Assembly (NCBI GenBank): GCA_017307355.1
Contig: JAFKFG010000016.1
Span: 62,001-126,000 of the forward strand
Direction: 5' to 3'
DNA from: Alphaproteobacteria bacterium
GTDB taxonomy: Bacteria > Pseudomonadota > Alphaproteobacteria > Micropepsales > Micropepsaceae
DNA length: 64,000 nt
In this document: positions 26,216-38,862 of the stretch, one piece after another
Position numbering within the stretch: position 1 is the stretch's first letter
Layout: each line of letters begins with the position of its first letter
Notes under the pieces: generated by a model
The model's database searches: none
What the model saw: the letters and a program-made list of their open reading frames with translations, nothing else
What the model was told of the DNA's origin: nothing
Program-made: the position numbers and the translations under genes

Positions 26216-26230
26216 ACGCCGCCAGGGAAG

Positions 26231-26827
26231 TTATCGCAGCGGCCAGCGCGCCACCGTTTCGTGCCGTCCCAGCCCGACAAAGCTGTGAACCAGCACGAAC
26301 TCGCGCGCCATCCACCGGATCGGTTCCACCGGCTGCTTTTCCACCGGCTTGTCGGCATAAAGCAATGTCATATGGGGCATGAAAGACGCCTTTCCCGTTC
26401 CGCGCCTGGTCGCAAGAACGAGATGCCGGTTCAATCCGTAAATATGCGCGACGCTGCGCGTGGTGCCCAGCACCAGCACATAGCGCTTGGATTGGCGAAA
26501 GCACATCGCCATGTCCAGAACGATTTCGAAAGCCGGCATCCGCACCGCATGAACCTGAGCGGATACGGTTTCCGCCAGATCGGCGGGCGCATCGTCACCA
26601 TCCCAAACCAGCGGAAGCGATATGTGAAAATTCTGAGGCTTCAGCGGCGTTCCCGCCAACCCATATTCGCGCTTCAGGCGGAGCGCCGCCTCGCAAGCCT
26701 CGCCGGCCGCCATGGGATCGGGTTTCAGCGCCAGAAAAAATCGGTGCAGCGACGGTTCGGCCGGACGGCGGCGTTTTCGCTCGGGCACGAGTCCGGGAAG
26801 GAAAGACTGATCGTCGCCGCCGGTCAT
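26231..26827 (-). CDS. 2H phosphoesterase (2'-5' RNA ligase family)
   Basis: 198 residues. The two HxT/S motifs of the LigT/2H superfamily are visible: NFHISLPL near residue 70 and PHMTLLYA near 155, in the right order and spacing. RFFLALKPDP is the usual first strand. Members act on 2',3'-cyclic or 2'-5' phosphodiester bonds of RNA or nucleotides. The ATG at 26827 is chosen because GGGGAG lies 8 nt before it; an in-frame ATG at 26842 is possible. Confidence 0.88.
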   Translation of the reverse strand: MTGGDDQSFLPGLVPERKRRRPAEPSLHRFFLALKPDPMAAGEACEAALRLKREYGLAGTPLKPQNFHISLPLVWDGDDAPADLAETVSAQVHAVRMPAFEIVLDMAMCFRQSKRYVLVLGTTRSVAHIYGLNRHLVLATRRGTGKASFMPHMTLLYADKPVEKQPVEPIRWMAREFVLVHSFVGLGRHETVARWPLR

Positions 26828-26913
26828 GTGTCGGCTCCCCATTGATGCCATCATAGCCGAGAAAGGTTTTAATCGCCAACGCGCCGCGGCTATGGTGTAT
26901 TTCCGGATCACGC

Positions 26914-27351
26914 ATGGAAACGCCGATGTCCGCTCCCCCCAAATCGATCACTGGCGGCTGCCTTTGCGGCGCCCTGCGCTACGAAGCCGAAGGCGATCCC
27001 CTCTATATGGGCCACTGCTATTGCGCCGATTGCCAGAAGGCATCGGGCTCCGCCTTCATTCCGTTCATGGGCTTTGCCGCGAGCGCCCTGCGCATCAGCG
27101 GCCCATCCCGGCCTTTCGTTTCCCCGGCGGCCAATGGCGGCGTTGCGACGCGCAACTCCTGCCCAGTCTGCAACAGCCTGGTTTTCGGCGGCGTGGTCGG
27201 AGAATCCGACTCCTTCACCATCTATGCGGGCTCGCTGGACGACAAATCGCATTTCCGCCCGACCATCGCCATTTTCGCTTGCAACCGCCCGCAATGGGCA
27301 TTGCTTCCCCCGGACGTTACGGTCTTCGACCGGATGCCCCCGGCCGGCTGA
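26914..27351 (+). CDS. GFA/CENP-V family zinc protein
   Basis: 145 residues. The zinc-binding cysteines of the glutathione-dependent formaldehyde-activating fold are present: GGCLCGALRYEA, HCYCADCQKASGSAF and NSCPVCNS. Members bind zinc; the formaldehyde-glutathione role is known only for Gfa itself. Start 26914 or 26926 cannot be decided. Convergent with the PD40-repeat protein gene. Confidence 0.9.
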   Translation: METPMSAPPKSITGGCLCGALRYEAEGDPLYMGHCYCADCQKASGSAFIPFMGFAASALRISGPSRPFVSPAANGGVATRNSCPVCNSLVFGGVVGESDSFTIYAGSLDDKSHFRPTIAIFACNRPQWALLPPDVTVFDRMPPAG

Positions 27352-27373
27352 CGTCAGAGTCCCGCGCCCGCGA

Positions 27374-28231
27374 TCACGGCCGCCCGGCGCAGACAGGCGG
27401 CCATTTCGCCGCGCCATCCAGATGCACCGCGAACAATTCGCCGGACTGGTCGCCCCCGGCATCGCGCGAGAAGACGAAACTCCGGCCATGCGGCGCGATC
27501 ATCGGCCCGATGCCGCTGTTATCGACATTGATCTGGGGCCCGAACTTTTCCCGTCGCGTCCAGCCGGTCTTGCTTTTTTCCACGCGGTAGAGCCCCTTGT
27601 CCGTGGCCAGAACGCCCCATTGTCCGTCCGGCGACGGCTGGAATTCATATTCGGCATCCGCCGTGTTCAGGCCCGGTCCGGCATTCTCCACCACCCATTG
27701 GCCTTGCGACACCTGCCGGGCGCGCCAGATATCATTCTTGCCCAGTCCGCCATCCCGCCGCGAGCCGAAATAAAGCCAGCCGTCCGGCGCGGGCCGGGGA
27801 AACCATTCGGCTTCCCCGGAATTCACCGGTGCGGGCAATCGCTCCGGCACGCGCCATTCATTGTTGGCATCGCGGCGGGCCATCCAGATGTCCAGCGCGG
27901 CGCTGGTGCCCGCCCCGGTCGCGCGGGTCGAAATGAAATAGAGGCTGCGCCCGTCCGGCGTGAAATACGGATCGGCCTCCAGGCCTGCACGGGCGAACCG
28001 CCACGGCTTGGGATCGGACCAGTGGCCTTTGTCACAATGGCTGACCAGGATGCGCCAGCCGGAGAATTTCTTGTCGCTGCGCACGAACCAGAGATCGCCG
28101 GTCAAGGGATCGATGGCGGGATGGGATTCCCACATCGGGCTGGAAATGCCGGGCAGGTTCCAATGCGCGACGTTTGGCGCGGCCTCGGCGGCATTGGCCA
28201 GAATGAGCAGCGACAATGCCAAAGCGCGCAT
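27374..28231 (-). CDS. Secreted PD40/TolB-like beta-propeller protein
   Basis: 285 residues. A signal peptide (MRALALSLLILANAAEA) is followed by repeated blades with the PD40 text: DPYFTPDGRSLYFIS, FPRPAPDGWLYFGSRRDGGLGKNDIW, FQPSPDGQWGVLATDKGLY and MIAPHGRSFVFSRDAGG. These form a periplasmic propeller probably used for binding; no enzyme motif is seen. The start at 28231 begins the signal peptide. It lies 20 nt downstream of the DUF2585 gene on the same strand. Confidence 0.85.
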   Translation of the reverse strand: MRALALSLLILANAAEAAPNVAHWNLPGISSPMWESHPAIDPLTGDLWFVRSDKKFSGWRILVSHCDKGHWSDPKPWRFARAGLEADPYFTPDGRSLYFISTRATGAGTSAALDIWMARRDANNEWRVPERLPAPVNSGEAEWFPRPAPDGWLYFGSRRDGGLGKNDIWRARQVSQGQWVVENAGPGLNTADAEYEFQPSPDGQWGVLATDKGLYRVEKSKTGWTRREKFGPQINVDNSGIGPMIAPHGRSFVFSRDAGGDQSGELFAVHLDGAAKWPPVCAGRP

Positions 28232-28251
28232 CAAACTCTCCCCGCGTCCCG

Positions 28252-28845
28252 CTAATGCACGGCGCCGGCCTGCCAGTCGTGAAGGGCGGCAATCGGCGCC
28301 CATCCGGAAGGCGCGATCAAATTTATCACGTTGAGCGTGAGATTGTCACGGATCATCACCGCGGTGAAAATCTCGAACGCCACCGCAATCGCGATGACGG
28401 CGCGGCCGGGCACGCGGGCGGTGAACAAAAATCCCGCCGACATCATCACCACATCGGATAAGGAATTCAGGATACTGTCGCCGACATAGCCCGCCGCCAG
28501 CGCCTGCTGGCGGTAATGCTGGATCACCGCGGGGCTATTTTCCATGATCTCCCACCCGATCTCCACGCCCATCGCCAGCAAAAGCCGGAAGCCCAAAGGC
28601 AGCCCCGGCGCGATCAGGCGCAGTACGCCGAAAAAAACGAAGCCATGAATGATGTGGGAGAAGCTGTACCAGTCGGCCAGCTGCTGCGACATCTCCGGGC
28701 TCCAGGGATCGTTCACCCAAAGCAGGATGCGCCCGCTGGCGCTCAGGAATGGCTGGCCCAGCATGTGCAGAATGGCGATCTGGACACCGACCAGCGCCAG
28801 CGCGGCGGCGCCGTAATATCGCGGTGAAATATGCGCAAGCATCAT
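28252..28845 (-). CDS. DUF2585 (UPF0314) membrane protein
   Basis: 197 residues with about five hydrophobic segments. The family signature is clear in RILLWVNDPWSPEMSQQL followed by DWYSFSHIIHGFVFFG, and in GVEIGWEIMENSPAVIQHYR. The function of the family, which is mainly alphaproteobacterial, is unknown. A short reading frame ends 3 nt before its start codon. Confidence 0.92.
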   Translation of the reverse strand: MMLAHISPRYYGAAALALVGVQIAILHMLGQPFLSASGRILLWVNDPWSPEMSQQLADWYSFSHIIHGFVFFGVLRLIAPGLPLGFRLLLAMGVEIGWEIMENSPAVIQHYRQQALAAGYVGDSILNSLSDVVMMSAGFLFTARVPGRAVIAIAVAFEIFTAVMIRDNLTLNVINLIAPSGWAPIAALHDWQAGAVH

Positions 28846-28848
28846 GAA

Positions 28849-29067
28849 TTACTCGCCCCGTTGCAGAATAACGCCCATTTCCTCGACATCGAGATCGCGC
28901 TCCAATTCGTGCAGCACTTCGTCTTCGATCAGCCCGGCGGATGCATCGTTTCCCTCGGCTGGCCGGAGCGCCGATGCTTCATAGCAGCCACGCGGCGGGG
29001 GGAAAATAAAAACGTCCCGCCGGATCAGGGAAGCAAGCCGGCGGGACGTTAAGAGGGTGTCAGGCAA
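28849..29067 (-). CDS. Doubtful small reading frame before the DUF2585 gene
   Basis: The last 30 residues (from SAGLIEDEVLHELERDLD to the stop) look protein-like and the stop lies 3 nt before the DUF2585 start. The upstream half runs through a terminator hairpin (29011-29050) and looks non-coding. The true start is unknown. It may be a leader peptide or a fragment. Confidence 0.25.
   Translation of the reverse strand: MPDTLLTSRRLASLIRRDVFIFPPPRGCYEASALRPAEGNDASAGLIEDEVLHELERDLDVEEMGVILQRGE
29011..29050 (-). terminator. Strong intrinsic terminator after the 44-residue membrane peptide gene
   Basis: Perfect 13-bp arms AACGTCCCGCCGG (29011-29023) and complement (29038-29050) with a 14-nt loop; on the minus strand the stem runs into TTTATTTT. 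It starts 10 nt past the stop of the small gene at 29060-29194, which supports that gene being real. Confidence 0.8.
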
Positions 29068-29194
29068 CGGCGGCCACCGCCGCGAAAGTGAGCGTGGCGC
29101 TCAGAATGATGACGACGCGCGTCAGCATTTCGATCACGGCGTGACCGAAGCGGCTGGTGGATTCCGTGGGGTTGGCGATGTTGGAAATATGCAT
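29060..29194 (-). CDS. Small single-span membrane peptide
   Basis: 44 residues: a polar start (MHISNIANPTESTSRFGHAV) then one hydrophobic helix (VVIILSATLTFAAVAAVA) to the end. CGGAGAA stands 9 nt before the ATG at 29194, and a strong terminator follows the stop. No family is recognised. Small inner-membrane peptide; role unknown. Confidence 0.6.
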   Translation of the reverse strand: MHISNIANPTESTSRFGHAVIEMLTRVVIILSATLTFAAVAAVA

Positions 29195-29330
29195 GGGCGT
29201 GTTCTCCGAGGTTGCGCAGCCTGTATGGCGGAGGCGAACCAACTCCACACTCCGCCGCTTGCGCTCAAATCGGGACAGCATGATCGGAGGCGAGAATCCG
29301 GCCTCAAAATCACGCCCCATGGGATGGAGA

Positions 29331-30962
29331 TTACGAACTGCCTGGGTGAAGCCCCGGCGCCTCATGACCCGTGCGGGCCACATATTCGGTGTAGCCGCCG
29401 CCATATTGATGAACGCCTTCAGGCGTCAGTTCGAGCACGCGGTTGGAGAGCGCGGCCAGAAAATGACGGTCATGCGAAACGAACAGCATGGTGCCTTCGA
29501 ATTCCGCCAGGGATGCGACCAGCATTTCTTTCGTGGCCATGTCCAGATGGTTGGTGGGCTCGTCCAGGACCAGAAAATTCGGCGGGTCGAACAGCATCTT
29601 GGCCATGACCAGGCGCGCCTTCTCTCCGCCCGACAGCACGCGGCAGGTCTTCTCGACATCGTCGCCGGAAAAGCCGAAGCAACCGGCCAAGGTGCGCAGC
29701 GGGCCTTGGCCCGCCTGCGGGAATGACTTGTCCAGGGATTCGAATACCGTGTCTTCGCCGTCCAGCAGATCCATGGAATGCTGGGCGAAATAGCCCATCT
29801 TCACATTGCTGCCGAGATTGACCGCGCCCTGGTCCGGCTGGGTCGCGCCGGCCACCAGCTTCAGCAAGGTCGATTTTCCCGCGCCGTTGGCACCCAGAAC
29901 GCACCAGCGCTCCTTGCGCCGTACCTGGAAATCGAACCCTGTATAGATAGCCTGGCTACCATACGCCTTGTGGACATTCTTGAACCCGGCCACGTCATCG
30001 CCCGAACGGGGCGGCGTGCGGAATTCGAACCGGACAGCTTCGCGGCGCCGGGGCAATTCCACCCGTTCGATCTTGTCCAGCTTCTTCACCCGGCTCTGGA
30101 CCTGGGCCGCGTGCGAGGCGCGCGCCTTGAACCGTTCGATGAACTTGATCTCCTTGGCCAGCATCGCCTGCTGACGCTCGAATTGCGCCTGGCGCTGCTT
30201 TTCGCTCAACGCGCGCTGCTGTTCGTAGAAATCGTAATTGCCCGAATAGGTGGTGAGCGCGCCGCCGTCGATCTCCACCACCTTGCCGATGATGCGGTTC
30301 ATGAATTCGCGATCATGCGAGGTCATCAGCAACGCGCCGTCGAAATTCTTGAGAAATTCTTCCAGCCAGATCAGGCTTTCCAGGTCGAGATGGTTGCTGG
30401 GCTCGTCCAGCAGCATGCCGTCGGGCCGCATCACCAGAATGCGGGCCAGCGCCACGCGCATCTTCCAGCCGCCGGACAGGAGGCCGACATCGCCGTCCAT
30501 GCGCTCCTGGCTGAAACTCAATCCCGCCAGAACCTCGCGGGCCCGTGCCTCCAGCGCATAGCCGTCCAACTCTTCAAAACGGTGCTGCACTTCGCCATAG
30601 CGTTCGACCAGCGCGTCCATCTCGCTCATGCGCTCCGGATCGACCATGGCCGCTTCCAACTGGGCCATTTCGGCGGCCAGCGCGCTCGCGGGTCCGACGC
30701 CATCCATCACCGCCATGACAGCGCTCTGGCCGGACATTTCGCCGACATCCTGGCTGAAATAGCCGATGACCATGCCGGGATCGATCGTCACCTGGCCATC
30801 GTCTGGCTGATCCTGGCCCGCGATGATCCGGAAAATCGTCGACTTGCCGGCGCCGTTCGGCCCGACCAGCCCCACCTTCTCGCCCTTCTGGATGCCCATC
30901 GACGCTTCGACGAACAAAAGATGATGGCCATTCTGTTTGCTGATGTTGTCGAGGCGGATCAT
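29331..30962 (-). CDS. ABC-F family ATPase
   Basis: 543 residues with two ABC domains and no membrane segment. Domain 1 has Walker A GPNGAGKST, signature LLSGGWKMR and DEPSNHLD; domain 2 has GANGAGKST, LSGGEKARL and DEPTNHLD. A charged coiled linker (SEKQRQAQFERQQAMLAKEI) lies between. ABC-F proteins act on ribosomes, in translation or antibiotic protection, rather than in transport. The start at 30962 begins IRLDNIS; upstream in-frame text is ignored. Confidence 0.95.
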   Translation of the reverse strand: MIRLDNISKQNGHHLLFVEASMGIQKGEKVGLVGPNGAGKSTIFRIIAGQDQPDDGQVTIDPGMVIGYFSQDVGEMSGQSAVMAVMDGVGPASALAAEMAQLEAAMVDPERMSEMDALVERYGEVQHRFEELDGYALEARAREVLAGLSFSQERMDGDVGLLSGGWKMRVALARILVMRPDGMLLDEPSNHLDLESLIWLEEFLKNFDGALLMTSHDREFMNRIIGKVVEIDGGALTTYSGNYDFYEQQRALSEKQRQAQFERQQAMLAKEIKFIERFKARASHAAQVQSRVKKLDKIERVELPRRREAVRFEFRTPPRSGDDVAGFKNVHKAYGSQAIYTGFDFQVRRKERWCVLGANGAGKSTLLKLVAGATQPDQGAVNLGSNVKMGYFAQHSMDLLDGEDTVFESLDKSFPQAGQGPLRTLAGCFGFSGDDVEKTCRVLSGGEKARLVMAKMLFDPPNFLVLDEPTNHLDMATKEMLVASLAEFEGTMLFVSHDRHFLAALSNRVLELTPEGVHQYGGGYTEYVARTGHEAPGLHPGSS

Positions 30963-31074
30963 GGGTGTGTGCTGATGGAGGAATTTATTTGGTGTTTTCG
31001 TCGCCACTCGCTTTAGGCCCGCGGCGTGATGGCCGGGTCGCTGCCGCTCGCCCAAGCTCGCGGCGTTCGCCAGT

Positions 31075-31099
31075 TGATTTGATCCGCTGGATCAAATCA
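31075..31099 (-). terminator. Stem-loop between guaA and the ABC-F gene
   Basis: Eleven-bp perfect arms TGATTTGATCC (31075-31085) and GGATCAAATCA (31089-31099) with a 3-nt loop, 35 nt past the guaA stop on the minus strand. No long T-run, so it is a possible rather than certain terminator. Confidence 0.5.
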
Positions 31100-31133
31100 T
31101 CGGCAAGCGGCTCCGCCGCCCGCCGAACCTAGC

Positions 31134-32669
31134 TCACTCCCATTCAATCGTCCCTGGCGGCTTGGAGGTCACGTCATAGACGACGCGGTTGATGCCGCGC
31201 ACTTCATTGACGATGCGGGTCGAGACCCGGCCGAGGAAGCTGTGTTCGAAGGGATAATAATCCGCCGTCATGCCGTCTGACGATGTCACGGCGCGCAACG
31301 CGCAAACATGATCGTAGGTGCGGCCATCGCCCATCACGCCCACCGTGCGCACCGGCAGCAGCACCGCGAAAGCCTGCCAGATATTGTCGTAGAGGCCGGC
31401 TTTGCGGATTTCGTCCAGATAGATCACATCGGCCTTGCGCAGGATCTCCAGCTTTTCTTCCGTGATCTCGCCGGGAATGCGGATGGCCAGGCCCGGTCCC
31501 GGGAACGGATGGCGGCCCACAAAGGCGGGCGGCAGCCCCAGCTCGCGGCCCAGCGCCCGCACTTCATCCTTGAACAGCTCGCGCAAGGGCTCGACCAACT
31601 TCATCTTCATGTAAGCGGGAAGCCCGCCCACATTGTGATGCGACTTGATGGTGACGGAAGGACCGCCGGTCGCCGAGATGCTTTCGATCACGTCGGGATA
31701 GAGCGTGCCCTGGGCCAGGAATTCGGCGCCGCCCACTTTCTGGCTTTCCTTGTCGAACACGTCGATGAAGGCCGCCCCGATGATCTTGCGCTTCTGTTCC
31801 GGATCGCTGACGCCCTTGAGCCGGCCCAGGAACAGGTCGGCCGCTTCGGCGTGGATCAGGGGAATGTTGTAATGATCGCGGAACAGGGTCACCACCTCGT
31901 CCGCTTCGCCCGCGCGCATCAGCCCGGTATCGACAAAAATGCAGGTGAGTTGGTCGCCGATCGCTTCATGGATCAGGACAGCGGCGACGGAGGAATCCAC
32001 CCCGCCCGACAAGCCGCAAATCACTTTCGCGCTGCCCACCTGCTTGCGGATCTTCTCCACCATCGCGGCACGGAAGGCGTGCATGTTCCATTCCGGCTCG
32101 ATGCCGGCAATGCCCCGCACGAAGTTGGAAAGAATGGTGGCGCCGCGCGGCGTGTGTGCCACCTCCGGATGGAATTGCACGCCGTAAAAGCGGCGCGCTT
32201 CATCCGCGATCACGGCGAAGGGCGAACTTTCGGAGGTCGCCACCACCGAGAAGCCTTCCGGGATCGCGACGATCTTGTCGCCATGGCTCATCCAGACCGG
32301 CTCGCTGCCGCTTTCCGCCAAGCCTTCCAGCAGGCGCGACGGGCGCTCGACATGAATGTCGGCGCGGCCGAACTCGCGGGAATGCCCGGCTTCGACCCGC
32401 CCGCCCAGCTGGGCCGACATGGTCATTTCGCCATAGCAGATGCCTAAGACCGGCACGCCCATCTCGAACACTTGCTGCGGCGCGCGCGGCGTGTCGGATT
32501 CGGTGACGCTGGCCGGGCCGCCGGAGAGGATGATGGCGCGAGGCTTTTTCGCCAGCGCCTCCTCCGCCTTGTTGTAGGGAACGATCTCGCAATAGACGCC
32601 CGCTTCGCGGACGCGCCGTGCGATGAGTTGTGTGACCTGACTTCCGAAATCGAGAACCAGTACCGTCAT
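31134..32669 (-). CDS. guaA: GMP synthase (glutamine-hydrolysing)
   Basis: 511 residues. The N-terminal glutamine amidotransferase has the nucleophile in [10 protein letters not shown] and the histidine in [12 protein letters not shown]; the ATP pyrophosphatase has the PP-loop [12 protein letters not shown]; the C-terminal dimerisation domain ends in the conserved KPPGTIEWE. It converts XMP to GMP with glutamine and ATP. The start at 32669 is the [11 protein letters not shown] of the family. guaB is found 4 kb away on the same strand, with an RsmB-like gene between. Confidence 0.98.
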   Translation of the reverse strand: MTVLVLDFGSQVTQLIARRVREAGVYCEIVPYNKAEEALAKKPRAIILSGGPASVTESDTPRAPQQVFEMGVPVLGICYGEMTMSAQLGGRVEAGHSREFGRADIHVERPSRLLEGLAESGSEPVWMSHGDKIVAIPEGFSVVATSESSPFAVIADEARRFYGVQFHPEVAHTPRGATILSNFVRGIAGIEPEWNMHAFRAAMVEKIRKQVGSAKVICGLSGGVDSSVAAVLIHEAIGDQLTCIFVDTGLMRAGEADEVVTLFRDHYNIPLIHAEAADLFLGRLKGVSDPEQKRKIIGAAFIDVFDKESQKVGGAEFLAQGTLYPDVIESISATGGPSVTIKSHHNVGGLPAYMKMKLVEPLRELFKDEVRALGRELGLPPAFVGRHPFPGPGLAIRIPGEITEEKLEILRKADVIYLDEIRKAGLYDNIWQAFAVLLPVRTVGVMGDGRTYDHVCALRAVTSSDGMTADYYPFEHSFLGRVSTRIVNEVRGINRVVYDVTSKPPGTIEWE

Positions 32670-32682
32670 TGCGCCGAAATAA

Positions 32683-33096
32683 TCATTGTGTGTTGGTATC
32701 TGCCTTTGCGGCGCGTTGATCGTCGCTATGCTCCAAGGCGGCCATCGCCTTGGTCGCATCGGCGTCGGTGGGATCGATGGTGAGCGCGCCCCGGTAATAG
32801 AAGCGCGCATAATCGGCATCGCCGTCGGCGGCATAAAGATCGGCCAGGGCGTTATAGGCCGCGGGCAGCGCCGGATTGGCGACAATCGCGGATTGCGCCA
32901 ACCGCACCGCCAGGTCCTTTTCGCCCCGCGCTTGCGCCGCTTGCGCCTGGCCGATCAGGTCGGCGGCGGTCAGCGCGGGCGCCGGCGCGGCGGCGGGCGC
33001 GGCCGGCTTCGCCACCGGCTTTTTGGGCGCGGCGGCCAGTGCCGGCATGGCGACCAGGACCAGCGCCAGGATCAGGGAATCGCGGGGGAACTTCAT
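32683..33096 (-). CDS. Periplasmic TPR-repeat protein
   Basis: 137 residues: a signal peptide ([16 protein letters not shown]), an Ala/Pro/Lys-rich linker, then about two TPR motifs ([22 protein letters not shown] and [20 protein letters not shown]). It is probably a periplasmic scaffold. It lies 13 nt upstream of guaA on the same strand and may share its mRNA, with no functional link evident. Confidence 0.8.
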   Translation of the reverse strand: MKFPRDSLILALVLVAMPALAAAPKKPVAKPAAPAAAPAPALTAADLIGQAQAAQARGEKDLAVRLAQSAIVANPALPAAYNALADLYAADGDADYARFYYRGALTIDPTDADATKAMAALEHSDDQRAAKADTNTQ

Positions 33097-33231
33097 GGGG
33101 GGACTTTAGTCAAATCCGCAGGCGTCAGCTATGCGTCCGATAAACACCGGATATGGCGGCCATGGCGATGTGCCCCTCCTGGAAAACCTCGCAAAAACAG
33201 CCGGCTATGAGAAAGGTCCTGCCCGGCGGCC

Positions 33232-33936
33232 CTATGCCGGGCCGTCATAGCTGAGTTTGGGATACCAGTCGGTGCCCCGGCCGCCCGGCGTGGTGTCCAG
33301 AATGATCCAGAGCGGATCGAAGTCCGGCGCGCCGCGCGGATCCTGGCCGGGATCGGCGGTGGCGCCACCCATTTCGCCGCTCCAGAAGTGCCGGATCGCC
33401 CCGTCCTTGCGGGTGAAGACCGAATAGCCGGGCATGTCTTCGTCCTCGGCGCTGGCATAGTCGCGGGTGTAATCGCCGCTGGTGTCCGAAACCATCTTCA
33501 GATTCTTCCAGCCGCGCGAGGCTTTGGCCTCCAGGATGCGCGCGATGGGCGAGCGCGCCACCATCACGAAAGCGACGCGTTGCTCGATGTCGGCCATTTT
33601 CTTTTCCCATGTCGCCATGAAGGACGTGCAGCTGGGGCACATCGCCTTGCGCTGAGGACCGAACATGAAATTGTAGACGATCAGCGTGTCCTTATCGCCG
33701 AACAGGTCGGCCAGGCTCACTGGGCCCATCTCGCCTTCGAAGCGATACGCCTTGGTCACCAGGCCGCCGGGCGGCAGCGCGCGGCGCATCTGCGCCACCC
33801 GCTCCAGATGGCGGCGCAGCTCGATCTCTTCCGCCAGAAGCGCGTTGCGGGCGCGGCGATATTCGGGGCTTTCGTTGGGAACGTGCGCGCGGTTGGCCTT
33901 TGCCAGCGTTTCCGCGGGAACCAGGGTCTGTGTCAT
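33232..33936 (-). CDS. DUF899 family thioredoxin-fold protein
   Basis: 234 residues. FEGEMGPVSLADLFGDKDTL, then IVYNFMFGPQRKAMCPSCTS with CPSC, and YSVFTRKDGAIRHFWSGEM are all typical of DUF899. The fold is thioredoxin-like with a possible CxxC redox pair, although the family is not characterised. MTQTL at 33936 is preferred to the ATG at 33954 because GAGGAAG precedes it at the right distance. An A+T-rich stretch upstream (33955-33990) may hold the promoter. Confidence 0.88.
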   Translation of the reverse strand: MTQTLVPAETLAKANRAHVPNESPEYRRARNALLAEEIELRRHLERVAQMRRALPPGGLVTKAYRFEGEMGPVSLADLFGDKDTLIVYNFMFGPQRKAMCPSCTSFMATWEKKMADIEQRVAFVMVARSPIARILEAKASRGWKNLKMVSDTSGDYTRDYASAEDEDMPGYSVFTRKDGAIRHFWSGEMGGATADPGQDPRGAPDFDPLWIILDTTPGGRGTDWYPKLSYDGPA

Positions 33937-34010
33937 CGCCGCTTCCTCTTCCATTTGCCGCTTAATAGTTGATATCAACATATACCCGTGAAGTCAAAAT
34001 TCGTTGCCGC

Positions 34011-35201
34011 TCACGCATCGCGCATCAGGAACGCCGCATAAAAACCATCGCTGGCGGTGCTGGCTGGCGAAGCATGGAAGTCCGGTGCCGCGCGACGGAA
34101 CATGGGATGTGCCGACAGGAACGCCTCCACCCGGTCCTCATTTTCCCGGGGCAGGATCGAACAGGTGGCATAGACCAGCTTGCCGCCCGGTGCGGTATGG
34201 CGGGCACCATCCGCGAACAGCCAATCCTGAATGGCTTGCAGTTCCGCCAACCGCTCCGGAGTCAACCGCCATTTCAATTCCGGCTGCCGCCGCCAAGTAC
34301 CGCTGCCGCTGCAGGGCACATCCAGGAACACCAGATCGAACCGGCCATTGCCCCATAAGGGCCCGCCCCTCGCCTCGGCGATGGTGATCAAGGGCGCACC
34401 GGCGCGCGCGGCCCGTTCCGCCAGCGGCGCCAGCCGCTCCGGCTTGTCGTCGAACGCCAGAATGCTGCCCTGGTTCTGCATGGCGGCGGCGAGCGCCAGA
34501 GATTTTCCTCCCGCCCCTGCCGCCAGATCCAATACCCGCATGCCCGGCCGCGCTTCGCTGAGCGCCACGGCGCGCTGCGCGGCCCAATCCTGAATCTCGA
34601 ACGCACCCGACAGGAAAAGCGGATGAGCGGTGAGCTTGACGCCGGGCGGGCAGCGAATGGCGTCGGCAAGTTCGGGAAGAATTTCGCAGGCGAAATTGTC
34701 CGCGCGCAGCTGAGCGATCACGTCGGCGCGCCGGGCTTTCAATGTGTTGACCCGCAGATCGACCGGGGCGCGGGCCTGAAAAGCCGCCATCTCCCCTTCC
34801 AGCCGCGCCGCGAAAGCCCGGGTCAATTCTTCTTCCAGCCAAAGCGGATATTCCCCGGCGACGAAAGGCGGCTCGGGCGGCGGCGTGCGGGCGATGGCGG
34901 CGCGCTCCGCATCGCTCAGCGGCGAAGGCCCATAGCCGCCGGTAAATAACGTCTCCGGCGCATCGCCCGCCGCCAGCACCGCCGCGATCACCAGCGCGCG
35001 CGGATCCTCGGCCCCCATGCGGTGCGCAAAACAGGCGCGGTGCCGGACCACGCCGTAAACCTGCTCGGTGATGGCATGGCGGTCCTTGGAGCCGGCGAAG
35101 CGATGCGCCCGGAACCAGTCCTTGAGCTGGCGGTCCAACGGCCGGCTGCCCCCGGCGCCCAGGATCTCGATGGCGGCCTGAAGCCGGGCGGCGGGCGTCA
35201 T
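34011..35201 (-). CDS. RsmB/NOL1-type rRNA cytosine-5 methyltransferase
   Basis: 396 residues. An N-terminal helical NusB-like part precedes the Rossmann SAM domain: VLDLAAGAGGKSLALA is motif I, FLDVPCSGSGTWRRQPELKW holds one catalytic cysteine and VYATCSILPRENED the other, the pair used by m5C RNA methyltransferases. Probably methylates C967 of 16S rRNA or a similar site. The start at 35201 opens MTPAARLQAAIEIL. Its place between guaB and guaA is seen in many alphaproteobacteria. Confidence 0.92.
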   Translation of the reverse strand: MTPAARLQAAIEILGAGGSRPLDRQLKDWFRAHRFAGSKDRHAITEQVYGVVRHRACFAHRMGAEDPRALVIAAVLAAGDAPETLFTGGYGPSPLSDAERAAIARTPPPEPPFVAGEYPLWLEEELTRAFAARLEGEMAAFQARAPVDLRVNTLKARRADVIAQLRADNFACEILPELADAIRCPPGVKLTAHPLFLSGAFEIQDWAAQRAVALSEARPGMRVLDLAAGAGGKSLALAAAMQNQGSILAFDDKPERLAPLAERAARAGAPLITIAEARGGPLWGNGRFDLVFLDVPCSGSGTWRRQPELKWRLTPERLAELQAIQDWLFADGARHTAPGGKLVYATCSILPRENEDRVEAFLSAHPMFRRAAPDFHASPASTASDGFYAAFLMRDA

Positions 35202-35272
35202 TTTCCTTGATATCCCAATGCCTTGTAGGGGCAAACGCGTTGTTGAGACTTCCTTTATAGCCTCTGGCCGCG

Positions 35273-38232
<2,960 letters not shown>

Positions 38233-38351
38233 CTATTCCGCCAATTTTGGCAGCTTTGCGGCAGGGTCCGAAACGGAACCGAAGCCCAAGGCACACGTTC
38301 TTGTCCCGCAGCCCCGAAATCAGAACGGGGGCGTCTCCAAAGGAGAAGGAT

Positions 38352-38837
38352 ATGAAAAAGCAATTTCGTTTGTTGATGGGCGCGGCGATTGCCGTCGGCG
38401 GCCTGGCGATGGCTAGCGCGGCGAATGCCGCACCCCATGGCGTCAAGGTCGGCGAATTGACCTGTAATGTGGCCAGCGGCTGGGGCTTTGTCTTCGGCTC
38501 GTCCAAGGATCTGCATTGCACTTATCGTCCCAGCAATCATCCCCGCGAGCATTACACCGGCAGCATTTCCAAATTCGGCGTCGATGTCGGTTATACCGAA
38601 GGCGGCGTTCTGATTTGGGGTGTGTTCGCGCCTTCGTCCGACGTCCGTGCCGGCGCGCTGCAAGGCGATTATGCGGGCGCAACCGCCAGTGCGACGGTGG
38701 GCGTGGGCCTTGGCGCCAATGTGCTGGTCGGCGGATTGGACAAATCCATCGCGCTGCAGCCGCTCAGCATCGAAGGCAATAAGGGCCTGAACGTGGCGGC
38801 GGGCATCGGCTCGATCAGCTTGAAATCCGCCCCGTAA
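38352..38837 (+). CDS. DUF992 family secreted protein
   Basis: 161 residues. Signal peptide MKKQFRLLMGAAIAVGGLAMASAANA, then the DUF992 pattern: VGELTCNVASGWGFVFGSSK, a second cysteine in LHCTY, HYTGSISKFGVDVGYTEGG and a Gly/Ala-rich tail. The two cysteines could form a disulfide. It is a periplasmic alphaproteobacterial protein of unknown role. It has a strong AAAGGAGAAGG site and a terminator 25 nt after its stop. Confidence 0.92.
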   Translation: MKKQFRLLMGAAIAVGGLAMASAANAAPHGVKVGELTCNVASGWGFVFGSSKDLHCTYRPSNHPREHYTGSISKFGVDVGYTEGGVLIWGVFAPSSDVRAGALQGDYAGATASATVGVGLGANVLVGGLDKSIALQPLSIEGNKGLNVAAGIGSISLKSAP

Positions 38838-38862
38838 CGATCGGCTTACCGACGAAAGCAAA

